A stretch of 61,492 nucleotides of DNA from Elusimicrobiota bacterium (GTDB taxonomy: Bacteria > Elusimicrobiota > Elusimicrobia > JACQJP01): contig JACQJP010000014.1 in assembly GCA_016204975.1 (NCBI GenBank), positions 1 to 61,492 on the forward strand, given 5' to 3'. Below, in pieces: positions 1-7,597 of the stretch (its first letter is position 1; the number at the start of each line of letters is the position of its first letter). Position numbers and translations under genes: made by a program. The notes below the pieces were generated by a model that saw only the letters and a list, made by a program, of their open reading frames with translations, was not told the DNA's origin and searched no databases.

Positions 1-6
1 ATTTTA

Positions 7-27
7 TACATTACTATATGTAATGTA
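7..27. promoter_or_regulatory. Inverted repeat upstream of Cro-like regulator (putative operator)
   Basis: TACATTAC and GTAATGTA form a perfect 8+8 bp inverted repeat around a TATAT spacer. It sits just upstream of the first possible start (34) of the HTH gene and overlaps -10-like TATA sequence. Small XRE regulators commonly bind such dyads in their own promoters, so autoregulation is inferred. Confidence 0.5.
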
Positions 28-57
28 AATAATATGCCTATTAAAAAATTGAAGATC

Positions 58-279
58 ATGAATCGCCTACGGGTTCTCCGTGCCGAGCGAGAGATCTCTC
101 AGGAAGAGCTGGCGCATAAGGTGGGGGTTACCCGCGTGACGATTAACTGTATCGAGAATGGAGTCTATTTACCCAGTCTTGAATTAGGTTTCGCGATAGC
201 GAGATTTTTTGGCAAATCTGTCGAGGAAGTCTTTATTGTGGAGGAGTCCCATGAAAAACGTCCTATTAAAATTGCATAA
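58..279 (+). CDS. Cro/XRE-family small transcriptional regulator
   Basis: A 73-residue single-domain helix-turn-helix protein. Residues about 1-60 (MNRLRVLRAERE, SQEELAHKVGVTR, TINCIENG) give the canonical XRE fold: the first helices, the recognition helix with TRVTIN, and the IENG turn before PSLELG. I chose the ATG at 58 because family members begin at NRLRVLRAER; an in-frame ATG at 34 would add eight residues and lie only 6 bp from the inverted repeat at 7-27. The reading frame overlaps the following membrane-protein gene (start 251), a frequent pairing of small Cro-like repressors with DUF2178-type membrane proteins. It is likely autoregulatory and controls the neighbour. The region is visibly more AT-rich than the rest of the window. 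Confidence 0.88.
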   Translation: MNRLRVLRAEREISQEELAHKVGVTRVTINCIENGVYLPSLELGFAIARFFGKSVEEVFIVEESHEKRPIKIA

Positions 280-853
280 GATTGTGGTCCGTTACGCACT
301 CTTCTTTGCGCCAGGCTTCATCGCGTTCTATACGTACTGGCTCACTAGATATGGCGACAAAGTTCCCGAAGGTGGATTCATTGGCTTCATTAATACTTTT
401 TGCTTCATATGGATACTGAGTCTGGCTTATGTCTTTCTAGCCCTCCTGTTTTATAAAGACTTCCGAGAAACTCTTCTGGCACGTTTGGCGGGATTTAAGG
501 AAAGCGATGAACGCGAACGGATCGTTACTTCAAATGCGGCACGGACAACTTTCTTAATGACCCTCGCTATTCAAATAGTCCTATTGATAATAAGCCTGAC
601 GAATGTCCACCTAGTCCGCAATCCCGATGGCCATGGAGTTCTTAGCGTAGGATTGGGGTTTAGTTCGGATCAATTCGATATCTACGCTTTGCCTTCAAAT
701 CGATCGGCAAGATCAGCGCCACTTGGCAGTGTAGAGGTGGGAGGAAATCTCTTGCCGCCCAATATCAGCCCGATTTTGATGCTCCTCCTACTCGTCCAAA
801 TCGGCATATTCAAATTGGTCTCAAGACGACATTATGAGGGGATTGATAATTAG
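251..853 (+). CDS. DUF2178-like four-helix membrane protein
   Basis: A 200-residue integral membrane protein. The ATG at 251 is preceded by GAGGAG at 241-246 and overlaps the regulator's end by 29 bp, so the two are translationally coupled. Hydrophobic segments lie at about residues 13-33, 47-70, 105-125 and 177-195. The cytoplasmic signature DERERIVTSNAARTTF between segments 2 and 3 resembles the DERE motif of DUF2178-type proteins. A polar loop of roughly 50 residues lies before the last segment. Function is unknown; in such pairs the membrane protein is presumed to be the regulated partner of the Cro-like regulator. The family match is by pattern recognition only. Confidence 0.72.
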   Translation: MKNVLLKLHKIVVRYALFFAPGFIAFYTYWLTRYGDKVPEGGFIGFINTFCFIWILSLAYVFLALLFYKDFRETLLARLAGFKESDERERIVTSNAARTTFLMTLAIQIVLLIISLTNVHLVRNPDGHGVLSVGLGFSSDQFDIYALPSNRSARSAPLGSVEVGGNLLPPNISPILMLLLLVQIGIFKLVSRRHYEGIDN

Positions 854-1193
854 CCTCCTGACCCTGGCCTGCCTACCTCATATCGTGGAGGCAGAATCAG
901 AAGACAGACACTTTCCAGGTCCCAGACATCAGTCCTCGTTCTACTCTGGTTTGGCTGGGCCGGAATCATTATCGAAACAATGCGCAGGCTCTAAACTTTC
1001 TTTGGATTGCGGTATGCGGCCATATCGCTGGATCGAGTTCAAATCGGCAGATCAGCGTTATCAACAAAACGCCTTTACTATACGCTTCGGAAATTCTAAT
1101 CAGAATTCTCCCTCCAAAATTGAAGTCCAAGTCGGCAACTTCCTCAGTAAGGCACTGTTCATAGCTGCCGTAGTCGTCACTTTCCTTCTCTGA
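834..1193 (+). CDS. Small exported hypothetical protein with C-terminal membrane anchor
   Basis: 119 residues. The first 20 (MRGLIISLLTLACLPHIVEA) look like a Sec signal peptide with an A-E-A style cleavage site, and the last 15 (FIAAVVVTFLL) form a hydrophobic tail, suggesting a periplasmic domain anchored at the C terminus. It overlaps the upstream membrane-protein gene by 20 bp and lies 16 bp before the DUF4185-like gene, so all four genes could be one transcript. I recognise no domain, and no clear Shine-Dalgarno precedes the ATG. An unrelated antisense frame exists here, so the existence of this gene is moderately supported. Confidence 0.5.
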   Translation: MRGLIISLLTLACLPHIVEAESEDRHFPGPRHQSSFYSGLAGPESLSKQCAGSKLSLDCGMRPYRWIEFKSADQRYQQNAFTIRFGNSNQNSPSKIEVQVGNFLSKALFIAAVVVTFLL

Positions 1194-1209
1194 AGATACC
1201 ACGAAGAAA

Positions 1210-2307
1210 ATGAAAATTAGCGTCTTGCTCCTCACCTGCCTGTTAAGCGGGCCTTGGGCTGGGTGGGGATGTACACCGGAGTTTCCATATCATCAGGGGT
1301 GGCTTGGGGGCGACGTTGCTTACTCAATTCTCCTGTCTGACCAAAAATCCATCTGGCTGTTCGGCGATACATTTGTCGGATCTGAAGATCAAAAAATAAG
1401 AAGTGGATCAAAAATGGTCTCTAACACGGTTGGTGTGTCTACTTGTGATGGCGGGAAGTGGTCTATCCGCTACTACTGGAACGATCAAGACTCCAAGGAA
1501 CCGCGAGCTTTTTTCGATTCGGGGAGCCAAGAATATCGCTTTTGGCCATTGGATGGATTCATCCGTAACGAAACCCTTTACGTAGCCATGATTCAGGTTC
1601 GCAATAAGTCGGAAGGAGGCCAATTCGGGTTTGAGCACGTCGGGGTAAAACTGGCCTCTATATCTAACCCTTCCGCCCCGCCTAATCAGTGGAAAGTGAA
1701 ATACCTAGACCTGATTTCAGGACTCGTCGCATTCCCGGGTGTTTCCATCATTAAAAAAGGTGATTATGTTTATCTATACACTGTTTTGGACGATGATGCT
1801 CATAAGCATCACCCCATGATTCTTACCCGCATTCTCCTAAAACGCTTACAGCAACCTAAGGAGAACATCGAATACCTTGCCAAGGATGGCCGATGGAGGC
1901 CGGGAGTTGGATGGGAGGATGCAAAAGTAATCATGGAGAAAGGCTCCACCGAGATGAGCGTTCGTTTCCATCCTAAACTAAAAAGGTGGATTGCAGTTTA
2001 TGGAAAGCCGGAATTCCTCAGTAATGAGGTCATTCTACGAACCGCCCCCAGCTTCATGGGCCCCTGGTCTCCCCTGAAGACAATTTACAGAATTCCCGAA
2101 ATGAATCCGGAGAATGCCGGCCATGATAAAGACACCTTTTGCTACGCGTCCAAGGAGCATGTGGAATTTGGAGAGGATTCTGCAAAAACTCTGACCTTGA
2201 CTTATGTCTGTAATTCCTTTGACTTTGGCAAGCAAGTGGAAAATATGAGGATTTACTTTCCTCAGACCGTGACCCTGGAAATTCCCAAGAGTTTAGATAT
2301 GGAGTGA
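1210..2307 (+). CDS. Secreted DUF4185-like (five-bladed propeller-type) protein
   Basis: 365 residues with an N-terminal signal (MKISVLLLTCLLSGPWAGWG; the following Cys is not a canonical lipobox). The motif GWLGGDVAYSILL followed by SIWLFGDTFVG is the hallmark N-terminal blade of DUF4185/GH43-like proteins. Later blades show the repeated pattern of surface Asp/Trp segments (RFWPLDGFIRNETLYVA, MSVRFHPKLKRWIAVYG, SFMGPWSPLKTIYRIPE). The protein probably acts on or binds carbohydrate outside the cytoplasm; enzymatic activity is not shown. It is the last gene of the AT-rich block and converges on the hydrolase gene. The 112 bp to that gene contain no feature I can support. Confidence 0.72.
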   Translation: MKISVLLLTCLLSGPWAGWGCTPEFPYHQGWLGGDVAYSILLSDQKSIWLFGDTFVGSEDQKIRSGSKMVSNTVGVSTCDGGKWSIRYYWNDQDSKEPRAFFDSGSQEYRFWPLDGFIRNETLYVAMIQVRNKSEGGQFGFEHVGVKLASISNPSAPPNQWKVKYLDLISGLVAFPGVSIIKKGDYVYLYTVLDDDAHKHHPMILTRILLKRLQQPKENIEYLAKDGRWRPGVGWEDAKVIMEKGSTEMSVRFHPKLKRWIAVYGKPEFLSNEVILRTAPSFMGPWSPLKTIYRIPEMNPENAGHDKDTFCYASKEHVEFGEDSAKTLTLTYVCNSFDFGKQVENMRIYFPQTVTLEIPKSLDME

Positions 2308-2419
2308 GTGTCGCGGTTCAAAGTCATCTATTCGGCGCCGTAAAGATTTTTACCGACCACGCGCCGGAAGATTTTATGGATTTTCGGATAAGGACAGCCC
2401 GGCGGGAAACCCGCTGCGT

Positions 2420-3238
2420 TTAAGAGCCTCGCAAGATGAATTCACACGCGCCGTCAGCGAATTCTTTCGGCTCCTCCACATAAATAAAATGCCCGCTATT
2501 CTCGAACCAGCGCACAGGAATATTTAGCGCCCGACTGGCCGCTTCGATGTTGGTCGGGCCGATCACGTTGCTTCGCCGGCCGGCAAAAATGATTCCCGGG
2601 ACGGTCAAAGGCTTCATCAGCTCTGAATGAGGAGAGTCCACGTAATGATCTTTAATGTACCTCTCCACGACAGAACTTGAATCGCAGGCCCTGAGACCCG
2701 ATTCCTCATCCCAGCGTTCGTTGCGGTTCTGTCCGGCTGACGTTGCATAGTGGAGTTGTCGCTGTAAAGCGAGACGTCCCAGCAATGAATATGCTGCTTC
2801 GATCTTTTGGAAAGGAGGGCTGCTGCTCTCGGACAGAGCCTTCAGCTTGGCCGCATTCTTGGGGAAAGCTGTCGGGCCAAACTGCGCCAAGGTGGCGATC
2901 TGGTGGCTCAAGGCGGAGGCAATATCGGCCAGGCCATCAACTAATATTACTGAACCTACGTGATCTGGATATGTCTTGACGTACTCTAATGCTACGAGCG
3001 CACCGAAAGAATGTCCGATGAGACTGAGCCTCGCGACGCCTAAATGCTTTCGCAGTCTCTCAACATCCTCAATAGTGGGATTTATTCCGAGTTTTTCTTG
3101 ATGTCCATCGAACTGAGATCGTCCGGAGCCGCGCTGATCCAAGTAGACCATGCGCAGCTGCGGCGCAAGCAGTGCACCTACCGACTTCTCGAAGGCGTAG
3201 GAATTATAGCCGGGGCCTCCATGTAAGTACATTGTCAT
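2420..3238 (-). CDS. Alpha/beta hydrolase, proline iminopeptidase-like
   Basis: 272 residues. HGGPG at residues 6-10 (oxyanion loop), DQRGSGRS at 34-41 and the nucleophile elbow GHSFG (Ser77) identify the proline-iminopeptidase/tricorn-interacting F1 type of alpha/beta hydrolase. The catalytic His is in ENSGHFIYVEEP near the C terminus. Two oddities: the segment that normally carries the catalytic acid (GR-x-D-x-V-x-P) reads GRRSNVIGP with no Asp, and the protein starts only five residues before HGGPG, where relatives have about 25-30 more. Upstream codons remain open only to the stop of the MBL gene, so the gene is either 5'-truncated or uses a non-ATG start. It is last in a four-gene minus-strand run. 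Confidence 0.8.
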   Translation of the reverse strand: MTMYLHGGPGYNSYAFEKSVGALLAPQLRMVYLDQRGSGRSQFDGHQEKLGINPTIEDVERLRKHLGVARLSLIGHSFGALVALEYVKTYPDHVGSVILVDGLADIASALSHQIATLAQFGPTAFPKNAAKLKALSESSSPPFQKIEAAYSLLGRLALQRQLHYATSAGQNRNERWDEESGLRACDSSSVVERYIKDHYVDSPHSELMKPLTVPGIIFAGRRSNVIGPTNIEAASRALNIPVRWFENSGHFIYVEEPKEFADGACEFILRGS

Positions 3239-3271
3239 GACCTTCCCCCAACTTCTGATCCAGCCGGAATG

Positions 3272-4138
3272 TTAGTCCCGCATCCGAGCCATCGCCTTGA
3301 CCAACTCCTCTCTCATTGTCTCTCGGTCCGCTTGAAAGCGATAGCCATGCCCGGGAAGCACCCACGTGAAGGGCTCATCCAGAAGTTTTTCTACTGACCC
3401 AATCTGGGCTTCCCAAGAATATTGGTTGTAGAGCCGGGAAGTATCCAGCCCACCGACCTCTTTGCGCCAAAACAGGTGATCTCCGGTAAAGAGGAATGTG
3501 TCGCGGTAGAGTATGACGATATGTCCCCTGGTATGGCCTGGTGTAGCGATGAGTTTAAGATCGGGAGTTAACTGCCACGGCCCATCGCCCTTAAGCGGCT
3601 GTTCTGCGTCTTTGAGCGAGCCGCCAGTGTCGGCTGCATGAATCACGCGCTGGCAACCGAAATGCCGGCGAAATCGCTCATGATCGGCCACGTCGTCCTG
3701 GTGGGTCAGGATCATATATCTGATCCCGCCCAATTTTTCCAATTTGTTGACAAGAGATCCGGCAAATCGCGGAGAGTCGATAAGCACGTTCCCATCAGCC
3801 CGCGAGATAAAATAGCTTTGCGCGCCGTACGAATCCCTCGAAGCGAAGCCGCACCAATAGACGGCTTCGGCGATCGGATCGGGCAGAGCTTCGACCGCCA
3901 GCTGGGTATTGACATGCGCCCGGTTGCCTACCGAGCCTGCCGGACAAGAAACGAGAGCCATTAGAGCTTTGGTTCGTTCTTCATCCGAGGCCGGTTGACG
4001 AACGACTACAGCTTGCTCAGGCGCATCTCCGAAGGTAGCAGGTGCTATTTGTCGGCAGATAGGGCAATCGATGCACGTAGTGTCCACATAGAAATCACCG
4101 GGAACATTGGCCGCGTGGGCGAGGTGTGGATTGGCCAT
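3272..4138 (-). CDS. Ferredoxin-MBL fold metallo-hydrolase fusion
   Basis: 288 residues with two domains. Residues 20-70 hold a single-cluster ferredoxin-like motif, Cys22-x2-Cys25-x2-Cys28 with a distal Cys65-Pro. Residues from about 90 to 285 are a metallo-beta-lactamase domain with the zinc motif THQDDVADH, a second His in TPGHTRGH, Asp in FTGDHLFW and His in VLPGHGYRF. The ferredoxin/MBL combination is a known conserved family of unknown substrate, present also in plants. It lies 13 bp downstream of the RidA gene. A redox-linked hydrolase of a thioester or similar small metabolite is plausible but unproven. Confidence 0.87.
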   Translation of the reverse strand: MANPHLAHAANVPGDFYVDTTCIDCPICRQIAPATFGDAPEQAVVVRQPASDEERTKALMALVSCPAGSVGNRAHVNTQLAVEALPDPIAEAVYWCGFASRDSYGAQSYFISRADGNVLIDSPRFAGSLVNKLEKLGGIRYMILTHQDDVADHERFRRHFGCQRVIHAADTGGSLKDAEQPLKGDGPWQLTPDLKLIATPGHTRGHIVILYRDTFLFTGDHLFWRKEVGGLDTSRLYNQYSWEAQIGSVEKLLDEPFTWVLPGHGYRFQADRETMREELVKAMARMRD

Positions 4139-4151
4139 AGATCACACCAGG

Positions 4152-4589
4152 CTACTTCTCATCCTTCGCCATAACTACAGCATCCGCCTCGATCTCGATC
4201 AGCATCTCGGGATCAATGAGGCGACGAACCTCCACCATGGTCGTGGCGGGTCGGTTCTCTCCGAAGAACTCCCTATGTGCCTTGCCAAACTCAGGCCAGC
4301 GGCTGATGTCAGTCACGAACATCCTTGTTCGGACGATGTGGCCCCGATCGCAGCCGAGGTCCTTGAGGGCCTTCTCGATGATCTCAAGGCACCGTTTGGC
4401 CTGGGCATATCCGTCGCCAGGCGCGAACACGCCTCCTCCATCGGCGACCGGCGCAGTACCTGTGACATAGATATGGTCACCTGCGCGGATGGCACGGCAG
4501 TAGCCCACCTCGGTTTCCCAGGGCGCCTTGGAGTATGTCCGCGCGAACTCGATAGAGTGGGGTTGCGAGGAACCCTTGCCGTTACTCAT
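4152..4589 (-). CDS. RidA/YjgF-family protein (Rid deaminase-like)
   Basis: 145 residues covering one Rid domain. Motifs visible are YVTGTAPVADGGG, AQAKRCLEIIEKALKDLG, HIVRTRMFVTDIS and the C-terminal PATTMVEVRRLIDPEMLIEIEADAV, with the conserved Arg of VR and Glu of IEIEADA that bind the carboxylate of imine/enamine substrates in RidA. Canonical members hydrolyse reactive 2-aminoacrylate; this sequence resembles the broader Rid1-7 subfamilies, so the substrate is uncertain. It lies 53 bp after the composite ORF and 13 bp before the MBL gene and is probably co-transcribed. Confidence 0.9.
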   Translation of the reverse strand: MSNGKGSSQPHSIEFARTYSKAPWETEVGYCRAIRAGDHIYVTGTAPVADGGGVFAPGDGYAQAKRCLEIIEKALKDLGCDRGHIVRTRMFVTDISRWPEFGKAHREFFGENRPATTMVEVRRLIDPEMLIEIEADAVVMAKDEK

Positions 4590-4642
4590 CTTCGATATGG
4601 TTGCAGCCGGGACATGAGAAGCCTCAAAAATTCATCTTTCTC

Positions 4643-5305
4643 CTACTCCCGGGAAAGGAACTGCTCCAACTCAATCCTCAGAGCTCCCGGACCAAGAAGA
4701 TAAGCGGCCCGAACTCCATAGGGTTTATCGTTGCAGACCTCGGATGAAACGGCACCGCGATCTACCAGCCGTTTGTGATCGGTATCGCAGTTTTTAGTGG
4801 GAAATCCTAGGGTGAGGGCGGAGTCCTTTCCCTTTTCTTCCAGGAACACTCCCAGCGCACCTATCTGGAAGCGCGCCGCCCCTGGATAGGGGTAGGCCAG
4901 CTGTAGTCCCATAACCTTCTCAAACCATGCGGCAGCCTTCTTCAGGTCCCGGACCCCCACATGGACATGGGAGACCTGCCACTCATTCTGCTTGAGGGCC
5001 GGGCCTGCCGATCGGGAAGGCGCGGGTAAGATAAATAGGCTCATAAGGACAGCGAAGATGACGTGGCCTTTGGGGTGGCCCCACCAGGAGCCAGCTATCG
5101 GATTTCCGGCCGCCAACGTGGTCACGCTGGGCAGCTTGGTATCCGCTTTCAGGAGAAAACCGGTGCGGCGCAACTGTCGGAGGGCGGCTTGGAGCGAAAC
5201 ATTCGCCTTCGGGGCAAGCCATTTTTCAAGAGCTTCGCGTTCAGTCCACGTTTCCCAAACCTCTCCAACAGGTGCTTTTATTTGGATTTTACATGTATAC
5301 GCCAT
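4643..5305 (-). CDS. Composite ORF: AHSA1 fragment + GSWWGHP-type fragment + VOC domain
   Basis: 220 residues from the ATG at 5305 (GAGGG nine bases upstream; a GTG at 5365 would add 20). The frame stitches three unrelated pieces. Residues 1-36 are the start of an AHSA1/SRPBCC protein (KIQIKAPVGEVWETWTEREA). Residues about 37-87 resemble the part of an uncharacterised family with LPSVTTLAAGNPIAGSWWG then HPKGHVIF. Residues about 105-220 are a glyoxalase/VOC domain (HVHVGVRDLKKAAAWFEK, ending GALRIELEQF). A hydrophobic stretch around the ATG at 5044 (MSLFILPAPSRSA) could be a short signal peptide for a stand-alone VOC protein. This looks like in-frame fusion of truncated genes, possibly only the VOC part being functional. 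Confidence 0.6.
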   Translation of the reverse strand: MAYTCKIQIKAPVGEVWETWTEREALEKWLAPKANVSLQAALRQLRRTGFLLKADTKLPSVTTLAAGNPIAGSWWGHPKGHVIFAVLMSLFILPAPSRSAGPALKQNEWQVSHVHVGVRDLKKAAAWFEKVMGLQLAYPYPGAARFQIGALGVFLEEKGKDSALTLGFPTKNCDTDHKRLVDRGAVSSEVCNDKPYGVRAAYLLGPGALRIELEQFLSRE

Positions 5306-5531
5306 AAGGTTTTTTCCCTCCCTATGATATGTATCTTCATTTCCTTGTCGGACCAATTCCACCACCTTAACAGTCCTAGGTTTGGCTGCTTTCCTAGTTT
5401 TCTCTTGATCCTATGGTGACTGATTTTACAATTTTTGGTCGGGTGGGAGACTGGTCACCTAGCCTGTGCGCAGCGGTGTCGGTTATGATAAAATGCGCAC
5501 AGTACCATAGAAAACGGGAGGAGAAAATCCC

Positions 5532-6272
5532 ATGATGCGATCCGGAAATCCTGCCTTAACATCTGACACCTTTGCCATGGAGGGGGCCGTCAGCCCAGAT
5601 CAGGCGATGACCATCCAGGGCACGGTGAACAAAACCGCCATCACCCTGTTGATTGCCCTCGCCGCCGCCTCCTACGTGTGGAACCAGTTTTTCTCCGGCG
5701 CTCCGGTGCACGCCTACATCATGCTGGGCGTCTTCGGGGGGCTCGTCGCGGCGATGGTGACCATCTTCAAGAAAACCGCCGCTCCCTATACTACGCCCAT
5801 CTACGGCGCCTTGGAAGGACTCTTCCTGGGAGGGCTCTCCGCCACCCTGGAGATGCAGTATCCCGGCGTCGTCATCCAGGCGGTGATGCTGACCTTTGGG
5901 ACCCTCTTCGCCCTCCTGGCGGCCTACAAATCCAGGCTGATTGAAGTCACCCAAAACCTCCGCCTGGGAATCGCCGCGGCTACCGGGGGAATCTTCCTGG
6001 CCTACATGGCCAATATGTTCATGGGGTTTTTCGGCATCCAAATCCCCTTCATCCACGGAAGCGGAACCATCGGGATACTGTTTAGCCTGTTTGTGGTGGG
6101 CATCGCCGCCTTCAACCTGGTCTTGGACTTTGATTTCATCGAACGGGGAGCAGAAGTCGGCGCCCCAAAATACATGGAGTGGTACGGCGCCTTTGGGCTG
6201 ACCGTCACCCTGATTTGGCTTTACATAGAAATCCTCCGCCTGCTCGTTAAACTCCGGCAGAGAAGGGCCTAA
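5532..6272 (+). CDS. Bax inhibitor-1/YccA-family membrane protein
   Basis: 246 residues with seven predicted hydrophobic helices. A soluble N terminus (about 35 residues) is followed by TAITLLIALAAASYVWNQFF, then Ala/Gly-rich helices, and the closing FDFIERGAEVGAPKYMEWYG with LTVTLIWLYIEILRLL, the typical Bax1-I/YccA signature containing the conserved acidic pair. Members are pH-sensitive calcium-leak channels or FtsH-associated membrane proteins; which applies here is not known. The ATG-ATG at 5532/5535 follows GGGAGGAG. It lies 13 bp before mgtE, suggesting a two-gene cation-related operon. The 160 bp upstream contains TATGAT at 5484-5489 as a possible -10 without a good -35. Confidence 0.9.
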   Translation: MMRSGNPALTSDTFAMEGAVSPDQAMTIQGTVNKTAITLLIALAAASYVWNQFFSGAPVHAYIMLGVFGGLVAAMVTIFKKTAAPYTTPIYGALEGLFLGGLSATLEMQYPGVVIQAVMLTFGTLFALLAAYKSRLIEVTQNLRLGIAAATGGIFLAYMANMFMGFFGIQIPFIHGSGTIGILFSLFVVGIAAFNLVLDFDFIERGAEVGAPKYMEWYGAFGLTVTLIWLYIEILRLLVKLRQRRA

Positions 6273-6285
6273 TCTTTGGAAGGCC

Positions 6286-7593
6286 ATGCCTAAAAACAGC
6301 TCCGCGACACCGCTGATCAAGCGCTTCATCGACGTGGACGCCCAGCAGGCGGCCATCGCCTTAGAGGGGCTCCAGGAGCAGGACGCCTCCGCCATCATCA
6401 GACACCTTCCCCACGGGGCCGCTGCCGCCTGCCTGCAGCATGTGCAACCGGTGTTCGCCGCAAGCGTCCTGGAACAGCTGCTGCCGGAGCCCGCCAGCTC
6501 CATTCTGGAGACGCTCAGCCCAGATCACGTCGCGGACATCTTTCGCTCCTTTTCCATCGAAGCTAAAACGGCCCTCCTGGAGAGCCTGGCTCCGGAGCGC
6601 AAGAAGGAAATCCAGGAGTTACTCTCCTATCCGGAAGACAGCGCCGGGCGGCTCATGCGCACGGACCTTCTGGCTTTTTACAAGGACCTCACGGTGCGGG
6701 AGGTGATTCATCGCATGCGTTCCGTCGCCTCCAAACGCGCCTCCACATATACCTACGTGGTGGGACCGGAAAACAAACTGGTCGGGGTCCTCAACATGCG
6801 GGACCTTTTGCTGGCTGACTCCGAGGCGCCCATTGAAACCGTTATGCGGCGGGACGTGGTCGCCGTCCCCCCCTTTACCGACCGAGAGGAGCTGGTACAT
6901 CTGGCTCACGACAAGCATTTCATCTCCATTCCCGTCGTAGACGGACAGGGCAAACTGATCGGCGCGGTCAAATCGGAAGACATGCTGGAGTTCAGCGAAA
7001 AAGAGGCTACCGAAGATCTGCACCTCCTGTTCGGAGCCAGCCCTGAGGAACGCCCCTTCTCCCCACTCCTGTTCAAGGTGACCAAACGCCTTCCTTGGCT
7101 GCACGTCAATCTGGTGACCGCCTTCCTCGCCGCCTCGGTGGTCGCGCTGTTTCAGGACCTCATCGGCCGCATCGCGGTGCTGGCCGTTTTCCTGCCCATT
7201 GTGGCCGGCCAGGGCGGCAACGCCGGAATCCAGTCCCTGACCGTGATCCTGCGGGGTCTGGTGCTGCGAGACATCCGCCCCAAAGACGCCAGGCGCCTGA
7301 TTCTGATGGAGATCGGGACAGGCCTAGTCAACGGGGTGCTGATCGGTTTGGTGACGGGCTGCGGAGCCTGGCTCTGGAGAGGCAATCCGTTCTTAGGCGT
7401 GGTGATCGGTCTGGCGATGGTCGTCAACTTGGTGGCGGCGGGACTGGCGGGGGCGGCCATCCCCTTGGCAATGAAGCGCCTGGGTTTTGATCCGGCTCAA
7501 TCTTCCGGAATCTTTCTGACCACGGTCACCGATGTCGTGGGGTTTTTTTCCTTTCTGGCCTTCGCCGCCCTCTTCGAGTCCAAACTGCTGTAG
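6286..7593 (+). CDS. mgtE: MgtE-family magnesium transporter
   Basis: 435 residues with the full MgtE layout: an N-terminal superhelical MgtE_N domain (about 10-125), a tandem CBS pair (about 130-255, with VAVPPFTDREELVHLA and KHFISIPVVDGQGKLIGAV), a connecting helix, and five transmembrane helices. The pore signature FLPIVAGQGGNAGIQSLTV and the last-helix TDVVGFFSFLAFAALF, with the conserved Asp that binds Mg2+ in the pore, are intact. CBS domains close the channel when cytosolic Mg2+ is high. It is co-directional with the Bax-inhibitor-like gene and converges on glgB with only 4 bp between stop codons. Confidence 0.95.
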   Translation: MPKNSSATPLIKRFIDVDAQQAAIALEGLQEQDASAIIRHLPHGAAAACLQHVQPVFAASVLEQLLPEPASSILETLSPDHVADIFRSFSIEAKTALLESLAPERKKEIQELLSYPEDSAGRLMRTDLLAFYKDLTVREVIHRMRSVASKRASTYTYVVGPENKLVGVLNMRDLLLADSEAPIETVMRRDVVAVPPFTDREELVHLAHDKHFISIPVVDGQGKLIGAVKSEDMLEFSEKEATEDLHLLFGASPEERPFSPLLFKVTKRLPWLHVNLVTAFLAASVVALFQDLIGRIAVLAVFLPIVAGQGGNAGIQSLTVILRGLVLRDIRPKDARRLILMEIGTGLVNGVLIGLVTGCGAWLWRGNPFLGVVIGLAMVVNLVAAGLAGAAIPLAMKRLGFDPAQSSGIFLTTVTDVVGFFSFLAFAALFESKLL

Positions 7594-7597
7594 TGCG

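Noticed and set aside
5461..5520. Strong promoter upstream of the Bax-inhibitor-like gene
   Set aside because: TATGAT at 5484 is a fair -10, but no -35 box lies at 16-18 bp spacing.
5556..6503. 315-codon minus-strand frame opposite the Bax-inhibitor-like gene
   Set aside because: Composition-driven antisense frame (Gly/Asp/His-rich, no motif) over a clear plus-strand membrane protein and the start of mgtE.
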